Assembly (NCBI GenBank): GCA_030068075.1
Contig: CM057825.1
Location: forward strand, 125,014,739 to 125,078,738
DNA length: 64,000 nucleotides
Source of the DNA: Paguma larvata
Lineage: Eukaryota; Chordata; Mammalia; Carnivora; Viverridae
Direction of reading: 5' to 3'
The notes under the pieces were generated by a model. It was not told the DNA's origin. It made no database searches and saw only the letters and a program-made list of their open reading frames with translations. The position numbers and the translations under genes were made by a program. Position 1 is the stretch's first letter. Each line of letters starts with the position of its first letter. Below are positions 55,871 through 64,000 of the stretch, one piece after another.

Positions 55871-57595
55871 CTGTGAGTCATGGGCTCCAATGGCTCCACT
55901 AATGTCAGGCTTTACAACGTGGCAGTACAAATGACCACATTTTTCTCTCACTATGTTTGTAAACGTCTCATCAACAGCAGCACGGGGGTGGACGTGTGTG
56001 TTGGTTGCGAATGCCACATGACCAGGCCATGGCCGTTCCCTCTGGAGGCGGATGCTGTGTTCGTCTGCACTGTCTCGGGGGCAGTGGGGGGGTGGTGGTG
56101 GAAGCTTCCAGGAGAGTGTCTATCCCTGTCTCTGATCCCCACTTCTTCTCCCCCTCTCTTAGGCACAGGAACTGTCCACAGTTCCTCAAAAGATTCCAGG
56201 TCAAAGTGCTTCCTGTCCTTTGGCCCAAGAACCATATCCACTTACAAGTGGAATCTTGATTAATTTTCCACTTGTGCTTGGGGCACTTCCTTTAACTCTT
56301 CTTCATTTAGTTTTGTTTCTTGCTCTCTCCCTTTGTATCTGCCTCTGTCATTCCTTGTTTCTGTTGGTCTGTCTGTCTCCTTCTTCACTCTTCCATCCCA
56401 AGATACAAAATTCCATCCTTGGTAGATAACACATATGTCCTTATTAATTATCATAAACAACATTGCGCACGGTGAGAGAACAGAACACAGCAGCTCAGGG
56501 GAAATGAGACAAGAATTCATTACTTAGGGTTTTCCAGGGGCCTCACCCAAGACCTTGTTCCCACCGGAGCACTCAATACACCCTGTTGATTCTAAGATGC
56601 TGCCCTTGCCATGTTGACATTTCCAAAGCCAGCGTGTGTTTGATGATACAAGTTTACTTTTAATACAGCATTTTAAAAATAACCAATGGCATTTTATAAT
56701 TGGAGTAAATTCCTGTAAGAGTGATTCAGTCACCCCTGCTATTAGGAGCAGAGTAATGGATGACTGTAAATGAAATGTTGAAGGGCACTCACAAGGGCAC
56801 GGCTCTCTTCCCTCTAGTCCTGTCCCTACCGTGCTCACCATGCCTGAAAAGCCCACATTCACATTCTTTCTTCAGAGCCTTGGGCTCCAGGGGTGGTCCC
56901 CTAACTTGGCAAACCAAAGCATTAGCATATCCTGGCTGGAGTGAACGATTCAGGGACAGGCATATCAACCAAGTTGGGCCACTGGGATTTCTTCTTGGAA
57001 AGGTCACAGAACCATCAGGAAAGAGGTCTTCTTGATTGCTAATAAGCTCATGGGACATACAGGTCCAAAGTTGCAGGGGCCATCGAACCCATTGGAGATG
57101 AAGCTATCCCAAGAAGTCAGAGTTCAAAGATGGAGAGAGGGAATTCCCAATGTCATTAGAGACCACCTGAATCTCGGTGTTGGAGGCTAGGGAATTCATG
57201 TTCAGGTCCTGTTGAATTGGGCTCCTGTCATAGGCGCCACCTCTGTCCAGATGACACAGCTCCAAATGTGTGCTGCCACGAAGCAGGGCTGGGTCCTGGA
57301 AGAGGAGCGGGAGATGGGATAGCTGGGAGCATGGGGGAAGGGGCCGAGGATACGGGGAGATGGGAGAGGGGAAACGCGCTGCGGCACTGAGAGGGGCCGT
57401 GAGGTGATCGGGAGACCACGGACGAGCAGGCCTCCCGGGGCCTCCTGGGCAGGCCTGCCCCTCTTTCCCCTCATTGGACAACTCTATCCCCTTTGCTTCC
57501 TGCACCTTTGCCCTCGGACCACCTTTCAGATACTCCACACGTCCTATGGATCGCTTCCTCGGAGTATTTTCACACCTTGTTCCTGGACCGTTCCT
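55871..57595. other. 1.7 kb without recognised genes or repeats
   Basis: ORFs up to 144 codons (for example minus strand ending at 57538) are domainless. Composition is GC-moderate with CpG near 57340-57440. The part near 57430-57560 may begin the L2 that follows. Confidence 0.4.
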
Positions 57596-57599
57596 GCCC

Positions 57600-57945
57600 C
57601 CTTGTTAGCTAATACCTCTGTGAGCCCTGAGCTCCAAGATCTTCTAGGAAGGCCTACCTTGACAGCCCTACCAGGCAGATCCCCCTGCCAATTACTCTTA
57701 GAGCACCGCGCGTCCCCTCCCCCGGTGCCCTCGGGGCACCGTGCGTCCCCTCTCCTGGTACTCCCCGCATCTGCAAGGACATGTGTACGCATATGTGTGT
57801 ATCTGGTTAAGGTCCCTGTGTTCCCCGAGACCGCAGGCTCCCTGGGGCGAAATCTCTGTCTCTATTCACAGTCCTTTCCCCAGTGCTTTATGCATGCCCG
57901 GCACTTTGTAGGTACGCAACAGAGATTTGCTGGATGACAGAATCA
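57600..57945 (+). mobile_element. L2 LINE 3' region
   Basis: TGAGCTCCAAGATCTTCTAG, GAAGGCCTACCTTGACAGCC, CTGGGGCGAAATCTCTGTCT, TTCCCCAGTGCTTTATGCAT, GCCCGGCACTTTGTAGGTAC, then GCTGGATGACAGAATC. A short GC-rich duplication (CACCGCGCGTCCCCTC and CACCGTGCGTCCCCTC) lies inside near 57703 and 57738. Confidence 0.75.
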
Positions 57946-57974
57946 GGGTCTCACTTGGGTGAAAGTTCCCCGGG

Positions 57975-58185
57975 GCACGTAACTGCTAAGAGTTCAGGCT
58001 CTGCGGTCAGACTCTTGGGATCACCAGCTGTAATCCTGAGAAGGTCACTCACACTTGTGAGCCTCCGTTTCCTCCTGTGTGGAATGGGGAGGATCGCGGC
58101 GCCCACCTCCCAGGGAGGCCGCGAGGATCACATGAGCTAGCACCTGTAAAGCAAGCCAAACTGAAACAAGAACGAGAGTAGCTAT
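57975..58185 (+). mobile_element. MIR SINE
   Basis: AGTTCAGGCTCTGCGGTCAG, AGCCTCCGTTTCCTCCTGTG, TGGAATGGGGAGGATCGCGG, GAGGATCACATGAGCTAGCA. Nearly full length. Confidence 0.88.
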
Positions 58186-58294
58186 AAAAACCCTGGCGGA
58201 ATGATAAGCTGGCTTCCCTAGCTTTCGCAGCCCGCTGCTGCCTGTGCATCCGTGGACCAGCCCCGTCCCCAGAAGCACCGCCAGGTATCTAAAG

Positions 58295-58480
58295 GGTCCT
58301 CACGCCCAGCGTTTCTCCCGCTTCGATCCACTCAAGAATCACCCGGGAGGCGTCTTTCGAAAGTGGGGATTCTGATTCGGCAGCCCTGGGCTGGGGCCCG
58401 AGACTCTGCATGTCTAACCAGCTCCCGGGTGGAGGCGATGCTGCCGGTGGGCAGACCACCAGCCTTGAGGGGCCGGGCAG
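58295..58480 (+). mobile_element. MER5A-like hAT-Charlie DNA transposon fossil
   Basis: CACTCAAGAATCACCCGGGA, GTGGGGATTCTGATTCGGCA, GCCCGAGACTCTGCATGTCT, AACCAGCTCCCGGGTGGAGG, CGATGCTGCCGGTGGGCAGA follow the MER5A order. Confidence 0.8.
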
Positions 58481-58559
58481 GGGCACTCTGGGAAGCGGTT
58501 GCCAGCTTTCCCAGGAAGCTCGCCGGCTCCGGCGCCCTGCGCTGTTGACAAGAGTGAGT

Positions 58560-58800
58560 GATTGAGAAGAAAAGAAAACAACCTGAAATGGAAATAAATA
58601 CTCTGCGCCACGATCTCATTAATGTCTAAAATTAGATTAACATAATTAAAAATTTAAAAGCTAGATTAAAGTGTGTCAGTCTGAGATCGAGGGCTGAATT
58701 ATGCTGTGGCTCTTTTTGCTTTTACCTTAACGGTTGGTGCTAATGGGTATTTCAAAGACTACTGGGTTACATGTAGTTTTAATTATCACCAAACACCTCC
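58560..58800. promoter_or_regulatory. AT-rich unique segment, candidate conserved non-coding element
   Basis: No transposon signature is seen. It has dense homeodomain-type cores (TAATTA, ATTAAC, TTTAATTATC) and a TTAATGTCTAAAATTAGATT stretch between a MER5A fossil and a MIR. This texture often marks developmental enhancers; conservation has not been tested here. Confidence 0.3.
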
Positions 58801-58954
58801 AAACTGGCCTTGTTTTCAGTAGGACTTTTGCAGGGCATGGCTGCTGTGGCCTTCCGAAGACATTCGAGCCCTTGGCCCTGCCCTCCCGCTGACATCGAGG
58901 CCCGCTGGGACGGAAAGAGAGACCTACTCACTCTACAAACGGTAGGTGTGCGCC

Positions 58955-59095
58955 GAATATGTGTCGTGCCAGTCACGGTGACTGGCATAGATATTACTGA
59001 GACTCCCGTTTTGTAAGTGAAGAAATAGAGGTTCAGAGAGGTAGAGTCAGCTGCTTGGAGTCACAAACTAATTAGTGGAGGGTCTCTGAGATGGT
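58955..59095 (-). mobile_element. MIR fragment
   Basis: Reverse MIR: GACTCCCGTTTTGTAAGTGA, AGAAATAGAGGTTCAGAGAG, GTAGAGTCAGCTGCTTGGAG, TCACAAACTAATTAGTGG. Confidence 0.8.
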
Positions 59096-59984
59096 AACAC
59101 AGGTCCTTCTGACTTTCGAACATCCATATTCTTTTTACGGCGTCTCTGAAGAATAAACCATCATGGGGCTCCACTAAGGGGAGGTGTGTGTGTGTATGTG
59201 CACGTGGACGCACACGTGTGGAGGCAGAGGAGGGAGGAGGTGCCGAGAGAAAGCGAGACAGAACAAACATCCAGTCGTAAAATGTCTGTCTCTTTGTTTT
59301 TGCTTCGGTTGCCATACTGGACCCATTACCAGTGGATATAATTTACTACGTGTTTTAACGGAATTGGACCAAGGGAGCTGTTCCCTCGGCAGAGTCACGA
59401 AGCACTTAGTAGCTCAGGCTCTAATTCTGGTCCTGGAGTCACGGAGTCTGTTCTCATCCAACAGGAGATTAAATCCCAAGGGTGACTATTATCTTGGCGA
59501 CATCCCTGACTGCCATGACTTTAACCCTGGAGCAGAGAAGGTTGTCCTCCCTCTCCATCTGGCTAGGTGGACACTGAAGACAAAGTGGGGGGGGGGTCCG
59601 TGCAGCTAGGCATGGGCCACGGTGGTCACTCTTCAGTGGCAATCATCTTCTGTTTCTGCCAAGCTTCTCTCCTCTCTCCTGAGTCCTCTGAGACTCGCAG
59701 CTTTCCCAAAACATCTCCCTATAAACCTGATTTCCTTCAGTGAAGTGAGCTATTTTCAAAGAGTCCTGGGAGAGAACTAGATTGGAAGGACACGGATGTA
59801 GGGGAAAGCTGGGACAGTGGCTTTCAACTGAAGATACCATTTTTACCCAGGTGGATAAGCTTGAGAGGCACGGTCTGCCATGTTTATTCATTTCAGAATA
59901 AAACAAAACCTTCCCATGTGCCAGCCAGTCTTCTGGATGCCAAGCCTACCGCTGTGAACAAATCCTGGATTCTAGAGGGTGCAA
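59096..59984. other. Intergenic, no gene seen
   Basis: Mostly unique. A weak reverse L2 end lies at about 59895-59980 (CCATGTGCCAGCCAGTCTTC, TGGATGCCAAGCCTACCGCT), and a short GTGTGTGTGTAT run near 59186. No coding signal. Confidence 0.45.
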
Positions 59985-60527
59985 TATTAAAAATGCAGCT
60001 AAATCATAAAATGGTCCAGCCTCTGTGGAGAATGATTGGGTTCTGCAGCAAGTAGAATTACCCTATGACCCAGCAATTGCCCTCCCAAAAAGACTGAAAA
60101 CAGAAACAAATGTTCATAGCAGCACTATCCACAGTAGCTCAAGAGGTGGAAACAATTCACACATCCATCAAAATGTGGTATAAACATACAACGGAATATT
60201 ATTTGGCCATAAAAGGAATAAAGTTCTGATATACGCCACAACATGGATAGACTTCAAAAGCATAATGGTCACCTATTATATGGTCCCATTTACAAGAGAT
60301 ATCCAGAATTCGTGATTAGCAGGTTGGAGAAATGGGAGGGGCTGCTTGCAGGAAAGAGGTTTCCTCTAAGGGCAATGAAAGTGCTTCGGAACCAGGTGGA
60401 GGTGATGGTTGCCTGACACTGTGAGTGTGCTAAGTACCACTGAATTATACGCTTAAAATTATACACTAATAATTATACATTATACACTTGAAATAGTTTT
60501 ATGTTAAGTTAATTTCACCTGGATTTA
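59985..60527 (+). mobile_element. Ancient L1 3' end
   Basis: Order of L1M 3' hallmarks: TACCCTATGACCCAGCAATT, AATGTTCATAGCAGCACTAT, ACGGAATATTATTTGGCCAT, ACATGGATAGACTTCAAAAG, GGAGGGGCTGCTTGCAGGAA, GTACCACTGAATTATACGCT and TTAATTTCACCTGGATTT. The ORF2 tail is followed by the 3' UTR. Confidence 0.9.
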
Positions 60528-60949
60528 CACCTTGATGGGCAACTGGGAGGAAAAGTGAGACCCTGATGTCATCGGTCAACTAAAAACAGGTTTAACGGTT
60601 CTCCAGAACTTCCCCCAGTATGGGGCCAGAGAACAGAGGAAGAGCTGGGAGCTGAGGTGAAAGACATCAGTTAGGTGGCCCGGTGTGGATCCTGAGGACC
60701 ACTGGCCAGAGAAGATGCTCCAGTGAACTTTACTGAATCACCTGGCTTAATGCTCTGTAAAAAGATAAGGAAACTGAGTCCCAGGGCAGAAAAACATTTG
60801 CAAATGACAGTAAGTGGCAAAACCAAAAATCAAGCAAACTTTTCTCTTGCTGTGGAATGTTTTCAAAGAGTTTATCTGAAGAGAAAAATAAATACTCGAG
60901 CTGAATTCCCTGCAAGTTTACACTCACATAAATGGAAAAGAGGACATCC
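60528..60949. other. Intergenic left flank of CATC array
   Basis: No gene. MIR-like phrases (AGATAAGGAAACTGAGTCCC near 60764) suggest a weak reverse MIR at about 60750-60830. Confidence 0.45.
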
Positions 60950-61275
60950 ATCCACCGATCCATCCATTTTCCTATCCTTCCTTCCATCCTTCCTTCCATC
61001 CATCCATCCATCCATCAATCCATCCACCCATTTTCCCATCCTTCCTTCCATCCATCCATCCATCCATCCATCCAACCATCCATCCACCCATTTTCCCATC
61101 CTTCCATCCATCCATCCATCCATCCATCCATCCATCAACCATCCATCCACCCATTTTCCCATCCTTCCATCCATCCATCCATCCATCTATCCATCCACCC
61201 ATTTTCCCACCCTTCCTTCCATCCACCCACCCACCCATCCACTGTCATCCACCCACCTATCTCATACCCAGCCAT
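60950..61275. repeat. (ATCC)n array with 48-64-bp higher-order units
   Basis: About 325 bases of CATCCATCC repeats punctuated by a CATTTTCCCATCCTTCC spacer starting near 60965, 61029, 61089, 61152 and 61200 (spacings 64, 60, 63, 48). Both strands stay open in frame and give PSIHPS- or DGWMDG-type peptides, which are not real proteins. Confidence 0.95.
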
Positions 61276-61948
61276 CCATTACATCATTCAGCAAGTATTT
61301 ATAGAACCTACACTATATGAGCTAAGGTTAGGGTCGTCAGAGGTAGTCCTCCAGGACCTTATTGGTCAAGGAATTTGAATTTTACTCTAAGAGTAACTGG
61401 GACCCATGTAAGGGTTTTAATCTGGGGGTGCCCTCATACTATTTAAATTAAAATGATTGGTTTGTGGATGATAGGCTGTAGGAGGCAAAAGTAGGAGCAG
61501 AGAGATGTAGTCTCTAAACGACCCAGCCCAACAATCCTGTTGCCTTCTGTTATCTGGGCTTCCTGAATTGCTGCCGTATACCAGGCCAAGGTACTCCAGT
61601 ACAAAAATGACCACGGTGTGACTCCTGCCCTCCTGGAGCTGACGCTGCAGTGTGACAGGCAGAAGGAAGCCAGCAATTGTGATTGAGGATAGGATCTCAG
61701 GACACCCAGGTACTGTGATAACACGGGTAAGAGCCCCCAAAAAAGCTCGATGAGGAAGAGGCATCGAGGAAGTCTTCTTGGAGGAATTGGCATTTCAGCT
61801 GAGGATCTAAAGATGACTGGAGCTCAGGGGGGAGAGCATTCTTGGCAAAGAAAACAGCATGAGCAAAGGTACTGAGGCACGTGGAAAGCCACCTGAGGTT
61901 CCTTCAGGAATGAGGCAGAATATCACCACATCGATATTGTATAAGCAA

Positions 61949-62005
61949 TGTGTGCGTGTGTGTGCACACGTGTGTGTGCGTGTGTGTACGTGTGTGTGTG
62001 TGTGT
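61949..62005. repeat. Imperfect (GT)n microsatellite
   Basis: TGTGCGTGTGTGTGCACACG followed by GTGTGTGTGCGTGTGTGTAC and GTGTGTGTGTGTGTGT, with CG and CA interruptions. Confidence 0.92.
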
Positions 62006-62088
62006 AAGGCACAAGCTGATAAGTATGGGTGGGAAAGGAGAGTGGATATGTTGCCAGGGTCTGAGTCATGTCAGGCCTTATATGAACA

Positions 62089-62286
62089 TTCTTTTTTTTT
62101 AAGTTGTTTTATTTTTTTTTTGAAGTTTATTTATTTATTTTGAGAGAATGAGAGAGAGAGAGAGGGAGAGAGGCAGAGGTGAGAGAGAGAATCCCAAGCG
62201 GGCCCTGCACTGTCAAACTCATGAACCGCGAGATCATGATCTGAGTTGAAGTCAGATGCTTAACCGACTGAGCCACCCAGGTGCCC
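62089..62286 (-). mobile_element. SINEC
   Basis: Reverse element: T-rich tail, GAAGTTTATTTATTTATTTT, a GA-rich body, an internal deletion near CTGCACTGTCAAACTCATGA, and head GAGCCACCCAGGTGCCCTGA. No clean target-site duplication was found. Confidence 0.92.
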
Positions 62287-62340
62287 TGAGAACTTATACG
62301 TGACATTCTGACGGTACTGGGGAGCCACTGACTATAAAAG

Positions 62341-62739
62341 GGAGACAGCAGAAGTCCTTTCTCTCTTCAGCTCCTCTCTCAGTACAGAGCCATAGCCGGA
62401 GAGAGGAGATATTTTAAGGCTGAGATCTTAGGAAGCAAATTTTACACGCTGTTTTTTGGTATGAGCATACGTGTGCGGAGCCTAGTTCCAGGGGTAATTA
62501 TTTCTCCTATAAAAATAATAAACTTTCTCCCTATTATACTAATAATCTATTTGTTCTGAAAATTTAGAAAATATGGGCTAGAAGAATGAGCGCACTTTTA
62601 AGCCTGCGATCTCATCACCTGGTGAGGCCTCCGTCAGCATGTTACTGCGCAGCCCTCGTGTCATTTACCATCACGTCACCGTGACTTTTATACAAATGAG
62701 CTCAGAGTCTGCACACGGATCAGTTGCTTCTCCACTTAC
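62341..62739. other. Intergenic, no gene seen
   Basis: AT-rich, no clear repeat or coding signal. Confidence 0.4.
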
Positions 62740-63210
62740 CAATATCATCTCCTAGAGCTGCCGAAACAACTCTGGGGAGCTTAAAACAACAGAAACATAT
62801 TGTTGCGGCCTGGGGGCTACAAGTCCAAAGTCAAGGTGCCTGCAGGGTCACGATCCCTCTGAAATCTGTAGGGGATTCCTTCCGTGCCTCTCTCTCCCTG
62901 CTTCTGGTGGCTGCTGGGAGACCGGGGTGTTGCTTAGCCTGCAGCAGCCTTCCTCCAATCTCTGCCTGTATCATATGCGACATCCTCTGTACGTCTCTGT
63001 CTTCGCATGCCCATCTTCTTATAAGGACGTCAGTCCTCATTGCACTAGGGGCCTCTGACTCCAGTATGACCTCCTCTTCACTAATTACATCTGCAACGAC
63101 CCTATTTCCAAAGAAGGACACAGTCTGAGATACCGAGAATTACGACTTCGACATGTCTTTTTATTCTTTCTGTGGGACAGGGGTGGGGGGACACGGTCCG
63201 TAATAGCTTC
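62740..63210 (-). mobile_element. MaLR/MLT1-like solo LTR
   Basis: Reverse hallmarks: TCATCTCCTAGAGCTGCCGA, GAGCTTAAAACAACAGAAAC, AAGTCCAAAGTCAAGGTGCC, CTGCTTCTGGTGGCTGCTGG, TTCTTATAAGGACGTCAGTC, CAGTATGACCTCCTCTTCAC, CAACGACCCTATTTCCAAAG. The 134-codon plus-strand frame here is LTR sequence, not a gene. Confidence 0.8.
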
Positions 63211-63869
63211 TCCTGCCATTAAAAGTTGCTTTACAATATGATTTTTTTAATGGCTATAAAATAGTCTATTTCCTGGACCTACAAATGCACAGGGATCGGT
63301 CCTCGTTTAGCCCGAATCTGCAACCTGTGACCTGCCCTTGTCCAGCCCTGTGCAGCGACAGTGGCCATCGCCTTGACAACAATGAAGATCTGAATTCGCC
63401 AAAGCTCCCCCTCCCCACCTAATTCCTACTGACAAAGAAGGACGGTGGACTTAAGTTCTTTTTAAAAAAAAAAAATCTCCTTACACACAAGGGCAAGAAC
63501 AAAAAGGGAGACTTGGAACCAGAGCGATCGACTGATCAGAATTTCCTCCCGTGCACTTCCAGTTAATTCAGACGCGACCACACTTTGGAATGCGCCCAGT
63601 TCTCAGCAGTGATTCATCCGCTACTCGGCTGAGCCTAACAAATGTTTTATTCAACCTGCTTTATGAGCGTAGGCGAAAATTTTCCAGCCCCAGTTTCTTA
63701 GGACGCCACCAATTACCTCGAAGGGTGTTGCAACAGACTAAAAAGAAAGTTTATTTATTGGTTGGTTTGTTTTAAATCACAGAACGTCCCCTTTTCTGAG
63801 CCGGGCAGCTTCAGAAGCACGTCTTAGCAAACACTTAGAGCAACAGTAATTTAATGTTGCCTGTCGCGA
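63211..63869. other. Intergenic, no gene seen
   Basis: Unique to the eye; a short poly-A lies at 63463-63473. No coding signal. Confidence 0.4.
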
Positions 63870-63990
63870 TTGTAAACGGATTTTCATACATATTCTCGAG
63901 TTTGATTCTCCAGACAACCCAGCCCGATGGGGTGGGAACGTTGTGACGTGAGGCTCCGAAGTGCCTTGACTTGCCCAAACCCTCTTAGCT
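63870..63990 (-). mobile_element. MIR fragment at window end
   Basis: TTTGATTCTCCAGACAACCC, GGGTGGGAACGTTGTGACGT and TGCCTTGACTTGCCCAAACC follow reverse MIR order and run towards the window edge. Confidence 0.65.
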
Positions 63991-64000
63991 TATAACCACC

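Larger units (their letters stand above)
61350..62340 (-). mobile_element. L2 LINE pieces, interrupted
   Basis: Reverse L2 phrases recur in order: CCATGTAAGGGTTTTAATCT near 61414, ACTCCTGCCCTCCTGGAGCT near 61620, GAAGTCTTCTTGGAGGAATT near 61769, GAAAACAGCATGAGCAAAGG near 61850 and ACTGGGGAGCCACTGACTAT near 62315. A GT microsatellite and a SINEC interrupt the run. Confidence 0.65.

Noticed and set aside
60950..61275. CRISPR-like array
   Set aside because: Repeats are direct tandem tetranucleotides without unique spacers, in a mammalian genome.
60723..61304. 193-codon frame with PSIHPS repeats (and 104-codon antisense DGWMDG frame)
   Set aside because: Produced by translation of the CATC tandem array.

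Overview
This is a mammalian nuclear genome window, most likely from a cat-family carnivore (Felidae or a close feliform). The species call rests on about 20 copies of the carnivore tRNA-Lys-derived SINE (SINEC). They have the feliform layout: a GGCGCCTGGGTGGCTCAG head, a pyrimidine-rich body and an AAATAAATAAACATT tail. They sit alongside a carnivore-type L1, among ordinary eutherian MIR, L2, hAT and LTR fossils. I see nothing bacterial, viral or plasmid-like.

One gene is recognisable. On the minus strand, 3746-4090 is coding exon 1 of XYLT1 (xylosyltransferase 1, which starts glycosaminoglycan chains). It encodes 115 residues with a type II signal anchor and ends at a GTAAG donor. The exon sits in a strong CpG island (about 3150-4960). 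Positions 1-3745 are the start of intron 1. Everything above about 4.1 kb is 5' of the gene. The presumed 5' UTR/promoter holds two GGC-repeat tracts, at the position expected for the human XYLT1 GGC repeat whose expansion and methylation cause Baratela-Scott syndrome.

From about 5 to 64 kb no other gene could be supported. A second, smaller CpG-rich block with promoter-like boxes lies at 8.74-9.27 kb, and a weaker one at 47.4-47.8 kb. The rest is layered repeats: a triple-nested SINE (13.0-13.6 kb), an old L1 (13.6-16.9 kb), a tandem SINE pair sharing one target-site duplication (19.1-19.6 kb), and a 5'-truncated carnivore L1 of about 4.3 kb split by a SINE (27.6-31.85 kb). There are also several MaLR/MLT1-like LTRs, two hAT fossils resembling MER20 and MER5A, long L2 stretches (about 51.7-54.3 kb), a 30-bp minisatellite beside a CA-rich tract (44.4-44.85 kb), and a CATC-type array (60.95-61.28 kb).

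I found no undescribed multi-gene system. The most useful observations are the repeat-bearing XYLT1 promoter, the second CpG block, the dated nesting orders of SINEs, and a few non-repetitive stretches that could be distal regulatory elements. All repeat family names were assigned by eye; boundaries are good to about 10-30 bases unless a target-site duplication fixes them.
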